Positions 17,287 through 27,100 of a stretch of DNA of 64,000 nt are shown piece by piece. The DNA lies in assembly GCF_006385555.1 (NCBI RefSeq), contig NZ_CP041036.1, positions 3,100,001-3,164,000 on the forward strand, given 5' to 3'. The notes beneath the pieces were generated by a model. It did no database searches. It was not told the origin of the DNA and saw only the letters and a program-made list of their open reading frames with translations. This DNA comes from Shewanella polaris. GTDB taxonomy: Bacteria; Pseudomonadota; Gammaproteobacteria; Enterobacterales; Shewanellaceae. Each line of letters opens with the position of its first letter. The stretch's first letter is position 1. The translations under genes and the position numbers were made by a program.

Positions 17287-17601
17287 TTAATGACCTTCAT
17301 GTTTACCGTGACTTGTTGATACCGTTATGTCTGCAACATCTTTAAGTGTTACATTTTCAGCGGTAATGATGGGTTGATTTCTCACACACATCAATGCCTC
17401 GCTAAACACTCTACAAGTGCCTTTAAACAAATCGCCATTAACATTGGTATAAGCACATTGCTGAGTTTTAACCGCATCAGCGCAGGCATTCCAAGGCGCT
17501 TTGAAAACATGTTCTTCATGTGCTAAAGCAGGCAAACAAGTGGAGCACAATACTCCTAAAACAGCCGCGGTATAGAGTAATTTCAAGTTATTTTTTATCA
17601 T
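17287..17601 (-). CDS. Small secreted Cys/His-rich protein
   Basis: The 104-residue protein has a signal peptide (hydrophobic residues about 8-25, cleavage after ALA). The mature part starts HEEHVFKAPW and ends STSHGKHEGH. Four cysteines remain after cleavage (ACADAV, QQCAY, GTCRVF, LMCVRN), probably forming two disulfides. Histidine-rich ends hint at metal binding. I do not recognise a named family. Its ATG overlaps the TGA of the upstream YHYH gene by four bases, so the two are translationally coupled and probably act together in the periplasm. Confidence 0.75.
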   Translation of the reverse strand: MIKNNLKLLYTAAVLGVLCSTCLPALAHEEHVFKAPWNACADAVKTQQCAYTNVNGDLFKGTCRVFSEALMCVRNQPIITAENVTLKDVADITVSTSHGKHEGH

Positions 17602-18617
17602 ATTGCAATCTCACCAGCAAAGCAGCCTATAAAGGTATTTTCGCCTGCACCTGCTGCATGATAATGATAACCACGGGTGTCGTCACTATGACCACGACAT
17701 TCATCTAAATCAGTTTCTTCTTCACCGCTTTGATTAAGCATACTGTGGATCGCAAAACCGTCCATTGCATAAGCAAAAGCACCACCATGACCATCACTTT
17801 CATAATCAATAGCAGGACAGGTACCATCCCCATGATTAGCACCATGATAATGATAACCAGCCGCTGGATTAACATGGCCAACGCAGTCGTCAAATGCAGC
17901 TATAGTATATGCGCTTAAAATAGCTTCCGTTGGCGCAGCTGCGGCAAGATTCACACCATCAAATGCGACTCCAACATCAGTATTTCCAATATCTGCAGGT
18001 GTATCTCGAAACACTGGAATAACAGGAATTAAGTAAGTACTGGAAACGCCCTCACCGGCAACCTCGCTGTAATAGCTTATTTCACATTGCACACAAAAAT
18101 TATTGTATTCAGCAGCCACATCGGGTCTTGCTGCAGCTTCACAAGCAATTTGGGTGTCAGTGATATTAACTAACCCCGTATCCTTGTCGTATAACTGCCA
18201 TTTGCTGTCACCGTAAAATACACTCAGGTTTGACACAAACGAGCCAGTCAGATCATATAGCACACCACCATCAAACCATTTACCTGCATCTTCAGCGGTT
18301 GTGTCCGTACTCTCAGGACAAAAAGGACCTAGATCATTTCGATCTGCTGGAAATCCATTTACGGTAACAGAGTAACAAGTACTGGCAGCACCATTAGACA
18401 AAGTACAGTCAACCACTTCAATTGATTCAAGAGAATTTAAAGCAAACAGCGATGGGTCGACAACAACAATATTATCTATAATATCTTCAATTTCAGTTTC
18501 AACGGTATCAATAACGGTTTCAGTAACAGTATCAGCTACACTGTCATCACTGCCACCACAACCAGTTAAAAGCAATGAACAAGAGACCATTAAGCCAATA
18601 ATTAACTTTATTTGCAT
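17598..18617 (-). CDS. YHYH-domain lipoprotein
   Basis: The start at ATG 18617 gives 339 residues with a lipoprotein signal (lipobox LLTGC) followed by a Gly/Ser/Asp linker. The longer frame to 18674 only adds a non-signal extension. The YHYH family is named for its repeated Tyr-His-Tyr-His motifs, seen here as GYHYHGANHGDGTC and GYHYHAAGAGENTF. They lie in a C-terminal region that also carries ECRGHSDD. Paired cysteines (CPES, CEAAA, CVQCE) suggest disulfides. The biochemical function of YHYH proteins is not established to my knowledge; the His-rich motifs suggest a metal site. It is coupled to the small Cys/His-rich protein downstream. Confidence 0.82.
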   Translation of the reverse strand: MQIKLIIGLMVSCSLLLTGCGGSDDSVADTVTETVIDTVETEIEDIIDNIVVVDPSLFALNSLESIEVVDCTLSNGAASTCYSVTVNGFPADRNDLGPFCPESTDTTAEDAGKWFDGGVLYDLTGSFVSNLSVFYGDSKWQLYDKDTGLVNITDTQIACEAAARPDVAAEYNNFCVQCEISYYSEVAGEGVSSTYLIPVIPVFRDTPADIGNTDVGVAFDGVNLAAAAPTEAILSAYTIAAFDDCVGHVNPAAGYHYHGANHGDGTCPAIDYESDGHGGAFAYAMDGFAIHSMLNQSGEEETDLDECRGHSDDTRGYHYHAAGAGENTFIGCFAGEIAI

Positions 18618-19012
18618 TGTGCGATACCCCAAATTTTTGTGTTTATAGATATTGCTCATGACTTTACTAAACAACTGTGCACAAACGGTGCAGAAAATAA
18701 GTATTTTTAACTAAACATCAACATACCATTGAGCTAACTAACTTTTCTAACATCTCTCATCCGGCTTTAATTTATATTTAATTCATTCACATTAAAGCAA
18801 AAAACATCGAAAACGTCTCATATCCAAACATAACTACTTAGCAAAATAAGCCGCTTTAATGGCACTGTTCACGCGTTATAGTCTAAGGGGATGTTATCAA
18901 AATGAAATCTTAGGTAATTAGCTGTGTGCTAAAAATAAAAATGGATTTATAAACAAAATATTTACGGGCTCAAATTTAACAATCCGAATTTTAATTGGAG
19001 CAGTTGATTACA
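18618..19012. other. Intergenic region containing the left diverged repeat
   Basis: This 395-base AT-rich stretch lies between the start of the YHYH gene and the end of the GMC oxidoreductase gene, both on the minus strand. It should contain the YHYH promoter. A small hairpin TGCAC-AAACG-GTGCA lies at 18678-18692, about 60 bases before the YHYH start. The segment 18880-18951 is a diverged copy of sequence upstream of pfaR and is described separately. I see no gene here. Confidence 0.5.
18880..18951 (+). repeat. Left copy of a diverged ~70-bp direct repeat flanking the GMC/LysR module
   Basis: Aligned by eye with 23133-23207, this segment shares AGTCT at the start, ATGAAA-TCTTAGGTAAT versus GTGAAACCTCAGGTAAT in the middle, and TGCTAAAAA and AAATGGAT near the end. 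About 41 of the first 55 positions are identical. Orientation is the same at both sites. The two copies bracket about 4.2 kb containing the GMC oxidoreductase, transglutaminase-like and LysR genes. Confidence 0.6.
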
Positions 19013-21022
19013 TCATTGCTTTAAACTGTAGTAGAACCAGTTTTTATCGCCATAATACATACGCGCCAACCACTCAGTTTCATTTAACTGTCTTGCTTCA
19101 CCTAATATTTTTCTAAACTTCTGTGGATTTTTTTCAATATTATAATCCAATTGAACTACCAGCCCAGTACCGTCTCGACTAATCTCAACAGCCACATTAA
19201 AAGGAAGTGCTTTTTTAGATTTGTCATATCGACCAAACAGATTAATCCCTTTATCTTGGTTAAAACATTTTCCCTTCCAGTTCCTTAACAAAATCTTTTC
19301 TACAACCCACACTAACGGGCGACGAACTATATACGGCATCCAGTTTAACCCTCTTGCCATTATTAGTTTTCCCCAATAGTTTCCATCGATTTCAAGCTTA
19401 TGAGATGGGGATGCTAGAGTTGAAAATATCGCATCCAAATCTTTAAATGATTTACCGACCAAATTTTTAGTACATAAAGTATCATTTATCATGATGTTAT
19501 TTTTTTCCATCGATGGGGAGTGATTCTGAATAAACTTCTCTGCTACTAGTGAGCTCCAAGCTCCTATGGTTAATGATGGTGGACCACCTACAGCCTTGGG
19601 CAATGCAGAGGCATCAACGATGTACAATTCAGGGTTATTGAAAATCTCACCTTTATGATCAATGACTCCAGTAGTGTCATCCTGAGCAATTTTTGCTCCA
19701 CCAAAAGGATGTACAGTGACAGCTTTATAACCATAACGAACAGATTTTCCCGAAGATTTACTCACCTGCTTAAACCCTTGTCTAATTTGCTCATATATAG
19801 GACTGTTTTTTTGCTCATATGTTAGCGTGAGATTGTTTTCTTGAAAGCTAAATACACCATCAGCAGCATCAGCGCCCATACCAATTAACAGCACATTATG
19901 TTTTTGACGATTTATTTTTGTACGGATTGATTTAGGCACCCAATGAGGTAACCGCGGAATATCAACACCGCCTAATACATAGTTAGGAGTATCAGAGGCT
20001 CCATGTATAGCGACTCGTCCATGGCAAGGCGTCCCTTGTGTAAAGTCACTGTTTTTATCCTGCAATTCCCAAATAGCTGAATAATCTCCATTTGAACCAA
20101 ATCCTTGACCTAGCATGGGCATGTCATTCAAACCACCACTAACTTGGCTTTTAAATAATAATTTGATGGTATTCATGGTACCAGCCGCAAAAAAAACATG
20201 CTGGCAAATTATGTCCAAAGATTGCTTATTGCGTAAGTTTTTGGCATTAATCGTATAGGTATTTTGTGGCGATTTTTTGATGTGTTGCACTTCATGCAGG
20301 TCTAATATTTTCAAACCTTTTTTTAAGGCTGGAATAAGGTAGATAAAATCAACCGTACTTTTGGCGCCACTCGGCGAGCCCAAAACAGAATCACCTTTAA
20401 ATCTCGCCGTTTTTCGTTTTATATTCTCTTGTTCGCCAGAGTCAGCCTCGGCTTGGTCAAATAGTAAGCCCATATTGGGCTGAGTTACGGCTTCTGAAAC
20501 ATCAAAAACCGAACTGTTACACCATTTATCAGGAGCAAAATTAGGGATTTGATTTATGGAGTCTGGCGCGATAGCTTTAAGCTCTTCTTCTACACGACGA
20601 TAATGTTTATCCATCATCTGTTCATTCAGGCCGCTAACGGTAGTATTCCAATAATTTTTATCGGGTGAACGCCCCAATAATGCACCATATACGTGACTAC
20701 CACCACCAACACCAGAAGAGCAGGCAGTGTTGATACCGTTATGCACACTGTATTCAAATAAGCCATGTTTAGAAGGTGTAATAGATCTAAAAGGAAGCTT
20801 AGGATGATTGAAGGTACGCAACAGGCTAGTCAATATTTTTTTACCCGTAGGCAAAGGAGAAGTATGTCGAATGCCTGATGAATTGACGGGGAGTGTTGAA
20901 CGCCAAGGACCTCTCTCCAGTAAAGAAACACTGAACCCAGCATCGATCAGCCTTGAGGCCATGATGGCACCTGCAAATCCACTGCCGACAATGCATACTT
21001 CTGTTTTCATTTTCATTTGCAT
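19013..21022 (-). CDS. GMC-family FAD-dependent oxidoreductase
   Basis: The 669-residue protein begins with a Rossmann dinucleotide motif (VCIVGSGFAGAIMASRL, GSGFAG at residues 13-18) and a second FAD-contact motif GVGGGSHVYGALLGRSP (about 104-120). Near the C-terminal part of the core come VHPFGG (His438, the catalytic-base position of GMC enzymes) and VDASALPKAVGGPPSLTIGA. It is closest in layout to cholesterol oxidase and alcohol-dehydrogenase GMC members. An extra C-terminal region of about 160 residues (from about 510) is unlike the short ends of most GMC enzymes and is of unknown role. The substrate cannot be read from sequence. Two more in-frame ATGs follow the first within four codons. 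It is divergent from the transglutaminase/LysR pair. Confidence 0.85.
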   Translation of the reverse strand: MQMKMKTEVCIVGSGFAGAIMASRLIDAGFSVSLLERGPWRSTLPVNSSGIRHTSPLPTGKKILTSLLRTFNHPKLPFRSITPSKHGLFEYSVHNGINTACSSGVGGGSHVYGALLGRSPDKNYWNTTVSGLNEQMMDKHYRRVEEELKAIAPDSINQIPNFAPDKWCNSSVFDVSEAVTQPNMGLLFDQAEADSGEQENIKRKTARFKGDSVLGSPSGAKSTVDFIYLIPALKKGLKILDLHEVQHIKKSPQNTYTINAKNLRNKQSLDIICQHVFFAAGTMNTIKLLFKSQVSGGLNDMPMLGQGFGSNGDYSAIWELQDKNSDFTQGTPCHGRVAIHGASDTPNYVLGGVDIPRLPHWVPKSIRTKINRQKHNVLLIGMGADAADGVFSFQENNLTLTYEQKNSPIYEQIRQGFKQVSKSSGKSVRYGYKAVTVHPFGGAKIAQDDTTGVIDHKGEIFNNPELYIVDASALPKAVGGPPSLTIGAWSSLVAEKFIQNHSPSMEKNNIMINDTLCTKNLVGKSFKDLDAIFSTLASPSHKLEIDGNYWGKLIMARGLNWMPYIVRRPLVWVVEKILLRNWKGKCFNQDKGINLFGRYDKSKKALPFNVAVEISRDGTGLVVQLDYNIEKNPQKFRKILGEARQLNETEWLARMYYGDKNWFYYSLKQ

Positions 21023-21256
21023 TTCGCCTATAAGTCAATTTGCTACAACGCTTATATCTTGTGCTAATTCGGCTACAAACTTAAGCAAAAAATGTGAATA
21101 ACATTAATCCAATTTTGGATAGATCCTGACTGGTCTGTTTTAGCTTCTACATCATGGCTTTAGAGTTTTTTAGATAGTAATATTAATCCTAGGGTCTGAG
21201 CACGCATTTTATTCATAGCTATTGAGTGGATATGATGAGTAATAAAGAGGTTTAAA
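21023..21256. promoter_or_regulatory. Divergent promoter region between GMC oxidoreductase and transglutaminase/LysR genes
   Basis: A 234-base AT-rich region separates divergent genes. By the usual arrangement for LysR regulators it should carry the binding sites of the LysR protein at 21922. I see no convincing extended palindrome of the T-N11-A type that I would call with certainty. Confidence 0.4.
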
Positions 21257-21925
21257 ATGAAAGACTATCTTTGTGACACAGATTTTATTGATTATTCAGA
21301 TATAAAAATACAACAAATATCTGCTGCGGTATGTTCACCTACAGGGTCAAATACAGAAAACGCAATCGCCCTTTATTTATACGTACGCGACTCAATAAAA
21401 TATGATCCTTATGCATTAACGTTCAATAAATCATGCTTTACTGCCAGCGAAATACTTAAGGCAGGTAAAGGGTACTGTGTTTCGAAGGCCATTCTATTAA
21501 CTGCACTGTTAAGGTCGGTAAACATTCCTGCTCGACTTGGGTTTTCCGATGTTGTAAATCATTTATCATCGAAAAAATTATTAGAACGCATGAGAACCAA
21601 TATATTTTATTACCATGGCTATGTAGAGATTTTTTTGAATGACCAGTGGGTAATTGCTACCCCTGCATTTGATAGTAATCTGTGTAAAACTTTAGGTATT
21701 CCACCACTTGAGTTTGATGGTAAACACGATTCAAAATTTCAAAAATATGATGATGCGGGAAATCAATATATGGAATATAGACATAATCACGGACATTTTT
21801 CAGATGTCCCGTATGATCTTCTTGTTGAAAAATATAGCTGTTATTATCCTGCATTAATGAATTCAGGTCATGCGCCTTACTCTGGTGACTTACATGTGGA
21901 AATTAAAAGCGATATGAAACAATGA
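21257..21925 (+). CDS. Transglutaminase-like cysteine protease-fold protein
   Basis: The 222-residue cytoplasmic protein has the transglutaminase-like core. GKGYCVSKAILLTALLRS places the nucleophile at Cys74, YYHGYVEIF gives His120 and ATPAFD gives Asp139, forming a Cys-His-Asp triad. The pattern 'acquire a chain, become eligible, then IPARLGF' is typical of transglutaminase-like proteins that act as peptidases or amidases. No signal peptide is visible. The stop overlaps the ATG of the LysR gene (ATGA). The substrate is unknown; with the divergent GMC oxidoreductase it may form a small catabolic or detoxification pathway. Confidence 0.82.
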   Translation: MKDYLCDTDFIDYSDIKIQQISAAVCSPTGSNTENAIALYLYVRDSIKYDPYALTFNKSCFTASEILKAGKGYCVSKAILLTALLRSVNIPARLGFSDVVNHLSSKKLLERMRTNIFYYHGYVEIFLNDQWVIATPAFDSNLCKTLGIPPLEFDGKHDSKFQKYDDAGNQYMEYRHNHGHFSDVPYDLLVEKYSCYYPALMNSGHAPYSGDLHVEIKSDMKQ

Positions 21926-22815
21926 TCGATGACATAGAAATATTTATTAAAGTTACCGAACTAGGTAGCTTTAGTGCTGCGGCTGACAGTTTGAACTTAC
22001 CTCAGTCGACGGTCAGTCGTAAAATTCAGCGTTTGGAAGACCAGTTAGAAGTACGATTATTAAATCGAACGACTCGACAAGTAAAAGTCACTCCGGCTGG
22101 GCAGGAATACTATTTACAATGTGTTCAAATTTTCAAAGATTTACTTGAAGCTAATCGGTCCGTGAAAGCATCAAATGAAGCTCCAAAAGGATTACTCAGA
22201 ATAACGGCACCCATTGAATCTATTAACCTATTTTTAGGCCAAATTATTAATGATTTTTTAAATTTATATCCAGAGATTGAAGTAGATGTGGTTGCTAGCA
22301 ATACTATGGTTAATCCGATTGAACAAGGATTTGATGTCGCTATTCGTCTTGCCAATTTAAAAGATTCAACACTTATAGCACGATCGCTAGGCCGCCCACG
22401 AGACTATTTATGCGCGGCACCTGCCTACATTGAAAAGTATGGTTACCCAACTGATATCGAAAACTTAAGCCTGCATAAATGTTTACGCATGAGCAATCCA
22501 GAGCCTCTTTCTACTTGGGAACTTAAGCGGGGTAAAGAACGTAAATTAGTTACAGTAGAAGGCCCAGCAACGGTTAACAGTTTAGTATTACTTCACACAT
22601 TAACCTGTGGAGGCCATGGTATTGCAAAACTACCCGGTTATCTATGCCGTGAAAATATTGATAACGGATCATTAATTACTTTATTGCCCGACTGGTCATT
22701 TCCATTGCGTACACTTTCAGTTGTTTACCCTTCAAGTCGACACCTATCCGCTAACGTCCGTATTTTTGTTGATTACATCATTGAAAAATCAAAATATTTT
22801 GACTTCTTGAATTGA
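21922..22815 (+). CDS. LysR-family transcriptional regulator
   Basis: The 297-residue protein has the LysR N-terminal winged helix-turn-helix (GSFSAAADSLNLPQSTVSRK, about residues 15-35, then LEDQLEVRLLNRTTRQV). A periplasmic-binding-protein-like effector domain occupies about 90-290. Its length is standard. Translation is coupled to the transglutaminase-like gene by a four-base overlap. It probably controls the divergent GMC oxidoreductase gene and its own operon; the effector is unknown. Confidence 0.92.
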   Translation: MIDDIEIFIKVTELGSFSAAADSLNLPQSTVSRKIQRLEDQLEVRLLNRTTRQVKVTPAGQEYYLQCVQIFKDLLEANRSVKASNEAPKGLLRITAPIESINLFLGQIINDFLNLYPEIEVDVVASNTMVNPIEQGFDVAIRLANLKDSTLIARSLGRPRDYLCAAPAYIEKYGYPTDIENLSLHKCLRMSNPEPLSTWELKRGKERKLVTVEGPATVNSLVLLHTLTCGGHGIAKLPGYLCRENIDNGSLITLLPDWSFPLRTLSVVYPSSRHLSANVRIFVDYIIEKSKYFDFLN

Positions 22816-23311
22816 TAATCTAAGACCGATAACCGGCCATATAACATCTCCCATAAATGTCTACCAGTAATCAAACTTTGTTAACAAAACATGAAATAAC
22901 TCAAAGCTGAATGAGTATTATTCAATTACATTTCAAGTCGTTACTTAAAACAGCCAAAATATACTCTTTGAAAAAAGAGCAACATAATCAATATCAACTG
23001 TCTCTTGATATTCTAAATTGATAACCAGTTGAATTACTCCGCTAGTAAGATTCCCCCTTCAGCCAGTAACAATAGAAAGCGCTTCACTAATGCCTCAGGT
23101 AAATGTTTTTTTACACATCATTACTAGTTTTCAGTCTCGGGTGATTGTATCGAAGTGAAACCTCAGGTAATGTGCTTTATGCTAAAAAAATCATAAATGG
23201 ATATTTAAACGAATTTAACTTATTTAAGTAAGATTTGAGTATAACTTAAGTAAGTACTAGCGAGTTTGAGTGAACTGAAGTCCCAATAGATTATTTGGAA
23301 TCCCGGTCTAG
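22816..23311. promoter_or_regulatory. Long AT-rich control region upstream of pfaR
   Basis: This 496-base gene-free stretch precedes the PUFA locus. It holds the palindrome TTTGTTAACAAA at 22877-22888, a small hairpin CTCTTT-GAAA-AAAGAG at 22964-22979 and a perfect inverted repeat AATATCAA-7-TTGATATT at 22990-23012. TCAACTG (22994-23000) pairs with CAGTTGA (23026-23032) and could form an alternative fold. CTCAGGTAA occurs twice (near 23094 and 23162). TTAAGTAAG occurs at 23224-23232 and 23246-23254, exactly 22 bases apart and 58-88 bases before the pfaR start. These are candidate operators for temperature or lipid control of pfa expression; the assignments are inference. Confidence 0.55.
23133..23207 (+). 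repeat. Right copy of the diverged direct repeat
   Basis: This is the counterpart of 18880-18951 in the same orientation, lying about 105-180 bases upstream of pfaR. Shared blocks include AGTCT, TGAAA-CT-AGGTAAT, TGCTAAAAA and AAATGGAT. It may be part of the native pfaR control region. Confidence 0.6.
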
Positions 23312-24193
23312 ATGACAAAAAAGATAACAACACATTTAGAATCAGGTCTATTTAAGGGCAAACCTCGCCAAAAAACGGTTCAACACCGTAATGCGACGAC
23401 GACGCCTGAAATGCGTCAATTTATTCAGCAATCCGATTACAGCGTCAGTCAATTATCCAAAATCCTCAATATCAGCGAAGCCACAATACGTAAGTGGCGT
23501 AAACGTGACTCAATCGATAACACCCCAAATACCCCGCACAAACTCAACACGACACTATCTCCGATGGAAGAATACGTGATGCTGGGCTTGCGTTATCAAT
23601 TAAAAATGCCTTTAGATAGGCTACTAAAAGTCACCCAAGAATTTATCAACCCCAATGTCTCTCGCTCCGGCCTTGCCCGCTGCTTAAAGCGTTTTGGGGT
23701 CTCTAAACTAGACGAATTTGACAGCCCTTTTGTGCCGGAAAAATTCTTCAATCAGCTGCCGATTACTCAGGGAGCTGATATACAAACCTATACTGTTAAC
23801 CCTAAGACCTTAGCCGATACTTTAGCCCTGCCAAGTCCAGATCCAGACAACGTAGTGCAAGTGGTGTCGTTAAGTATTCCGCCTCAATTAACAGAGCAGC
23901 AAGCCTATTCTGTTTTGCTTGGAGTCGATTTTAAGTCTGATTGGGTTTACCTCGATATTTATCAAGACAGCCATACCCAAGCGAGTAATCGCTATATCAC
24001 GCATGTCTTAAAGCACGGACCATTTCATTTACGTAAGTTATTGGTTCGGAACTATCACACTTTTCTTGCTCGATTTCCCGGAGCAAGTCAACCAGCAGCA
24101 GTATCCACTAGCACCATTGATGCAGCTGGATCCCAACACCAGATAACTGAACCTCAGTTATCAAACGGAGACTCATATGAGCCAATCCAGTAA
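23312..24193 (+). CDS. pfaR: PfaR, regulator of the PUFA synthase genes
   Basis: The 293-residue protein lies directly before pfaA and overlaps it by 17 bases. An N-terminal helix-turn-helix (YSVSQLSKILNISEATIRKWRKRD, residues about 42-65, key residues Ser-Glu-Ala-Thr-Ile-Arg) is followed by a second helical segment (SPMEEYVMLGLRYQLKMPLD). This arrangement looks like the DNA-binding part of an IS481/IS3-type transposase. A C-terminal region (about 180-255) also resembles a remnant of an RNase H-like fold (LLGVDFKSDWVYLDIYQ). PfaR is known as a positive regulator of pfa genes in Shewanella. No strong ribosome site precedes the ATG. The ribosome site of pfaA lies inside the pfaR end. Confidence 0.88.
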   Translation: MTKKITTHLESGLFKGKPRQKTVQHRNATTTPEMRQFIQQSDYSVSQLSKILNISEATIRKWRKRDSIDNTPNTPHKLNTTLSPMEEYVMLGLRYQLKMPLDRLLKVTQEFINPNVSRSGLARCLKRFGVSKLDEFDSPFVPEKFFNQLPITQGADIQTYTVNPKTLADTLALPSPDPDNVVQVVSLSIPPQLTEQQAYSVLLGVDFKSDWVYLDIYQDSHTQASNRYITHVLKHGPFHLRKLLVRNYHTFLARFPGASQPAAVSTSTIDAAGSQHQITEPQLSNGDSYEPIQ

Positions 24194-27100
24194 TAAAGAT
24201 AAGCGTTTAAACAAACGCTTAAAAGACATGCCTGTCGCGATTGTCGGCATGGCAAGTATTTTTGCTAACTCACGTTACCTAAACAAGTTTTGGGATTTAA
24301 TCAGCGAAAAAATTGATGCGATTATCGACGTTCCAGAAACCCATTGGAATGCCGAAGATTACTACAATGCCGATAAATCAATGGCCGATAAAAGCTACTG
24401 TAAGCGCGGTGGTTTTTTACCTGAAGTCGATTTCAATCCAATGGAATTTGGCCTGCCACCTAATATCCTCGAACTAACAGACACCTCGCAACTCTTATCG
24501 TTAGTGGTCGCCAAAGAAGTGTTAGCTGATGCTGGTATTGATGCACAGTACGATACCGATCGCATCGGTATTACACTAGGTGTCGGCGGTGGTCAAAAAA
24601 TCAATCATAGCCTCAGCGGTCGCTTGCAGTACCCAATACTCAAAAAAGTATTTAAAAATAGTGGTCTAAGTGATGAAGACACTGAGATGTTGATAAAAAA
24701 GTTTCAGGATCAATATATTCACTGGGAAGAGAACTCATTTCCAGGCTCACTCGGCAATGTAATTGCTGGACGTATTGCAAACCGCTTTGATTTAGGCGGC
24801 ATGAATTGCGTGGTTGACGCAGCTTGTGCAGGTTCTTTAGCAGCAATGCGCATGGCGATTACAGAGTTAGTGGAAGGCCGCAGTGACATGATGCTCACTG
24901 GTGGTGTGTGTACCGATAACTCGCCTTCTATGTACATGAGCTTTTCAAAAACGCCAGCATTTACCACCAACGACACCATTCAACCTTTCGATATTGATTC
25001 AAAAGGTATGATGATAGGTGAAGGTATTGGCATGATGGCGCTTAAACGTCTTGATGATGCCGAGCGTGATGGTGACCGAATTTATGCTGTTATTAAAGGT
25101 ATTGGCTCATCATCTGATGGTAAGTTTAAAAGTATTTATGCACCGCGTCCTGAAGGCCAAGCAAAAGCATTAAGACGCGCTTATGATGATGCAGGTTTTG
25201 CGCCGCAAACTGTTGGCTTAATTGAAGCCCATGGTACCGGTACTGCTGCAGGGGATGTTGCGGAGTTCAATGGCCTGAAATCAGTGTTTGCAGACGGTAA
25301 TGATATCAAACAGCACATTGCTCTTGGGTCAGTTAAATCACAAGTTGGCCACACTAAATCGACAGCCGGAACCGCAGGTGTAATCAAAGTTGCTCTGGCT
25401 TTGCATCATAAAGTATTGCCACCGACCATTAACGTCAGTAAACCGAATCCAAATTTAAACATTCAAGATTCGCCATTTTATTTAAACACCGAAACCCGCC
25501 CTTGGTTACCTCGTGCAGACAATACGCCGCGCCGCGCGGGTATTAGTGCCTTTGGTTTTGGTGGCACCAACTTCCACATTGTGTTGGAAGAATATCGTCA
25601 AGAACATGCTCGAGGCGATAAGTATCGTCAACGTTCAGTGCCACAAAGTCTATTGATCCATGCTGAAAATAAAGCCGCATTACAGGCTCAATTAACCGCA
25701 CTGCAAAGTGAAATTAATGCTGTTGATACCACACAGCAAAATCGCCAAGAAATTGTATTAGCCGATTTTGGTAAACGTTTTGCCTTGAATACCATCGCCC
25801 CTAATGCGGCACGTATAGGTTTAGTGGTTGCTTCATTAGCAGACTTAACCATTCAGCTGACTCAGGCGCTTGCGCAGTTAAGCTCAAATACTGCCGACAG
25901 CTGGCAATTGCCTTCTGGTACCAGTTATCGCGCAGCAGCATTGATTCATCCTGAAGCGGCAAGCCATAAAGTGGCAGCACTATTTGCTGGGCAAGGGGCA
26001 CAATATCTGAACATGGGCGCCGATTTAGCCTGTTTGTATCCAGAAATGCGTCAGCAACTGATGCAAGCTGATAAGGTATTTGCGCAACATAAACAAACGC
26101 CACTATCGCAAATCATGTACCCAAATCCTGCTTTTGAAGCCGAAGATATTGCCGCGCAACAGGCAGCATTAACCAATACAGCCAATGCCCAGAGTGCTAT
26201 TGGCGCGGTCAGCATGGGCCAATATGCAATATTGACTCAAGCAGGTTTTAAAGCCGATATGGTTGCTGGCCATAGTTTTGGTGAACTGTCAGCATTATGT
26301 GCAGCAGGCGTCATTAGCCAAGCTGATTATTACCAATTGGCCTTTGCTCGTGGCCAAGCAATGGCGGCGACACCTAAAGATCAAGACGCTGGCGTAATGT
26401 ACGCCATTATTGTCCCAGCTCAATCTGTTGACCACGGAGTTGAAAAGCTTGAACAGTGCATTAGTGCATTTGAAGGCGTTAAGGTGGCTAATTACAATGC
26501 ACCAACCCAACTGGTTATTGCAGGCCCAACAGCGTCATGTACCTTAGCGGCGCAAGCAATCACTACTGAACTTGGTTTTAAAGCAATCGCCCTGCCGGTT
26601 TCTGGTGCGTTCCACACTCCATTAGTGGCGCATGCGCAGCAGCCGTTTGCTGCGGCAATCAATAAGATTAAATTTGCTAAGCCAAAACTAAGCCTTTATG
26701 CCAATGGCACAGGTAAAGCACATCCTAATGATGCTAAAGCAATCCAAGCTGCATTTAGTGAACATATGCTGCAATCGGTTCGTTTTAGCGAGCAACTAAA
26801 CGCCATGTATGATGCTGGTGCTCGTGTATTTGTTGAGTTTGGTCCTAAAAACATCCTCCAAAAATTGGTGGAGGCTACCCTAGGCAATAAAGCAGAATCA
26901 GTCAGTGTAGTGAGCTTGAACCCAAATCCTAAAGGCAATAGTGACACTCAACTGCGCCAAGCGGCTTGTCAGCTTGCAGTATTAGGTGTTGCATTAACCG
27001 AGGTTGATCCATATCAAGCGCCTATCGCAGAACTTGCAAAAGTGTCACCGATGAACGTTAAGTTGACCGCGAGTAATTATATTAGTCCGGCCACTCAAGC

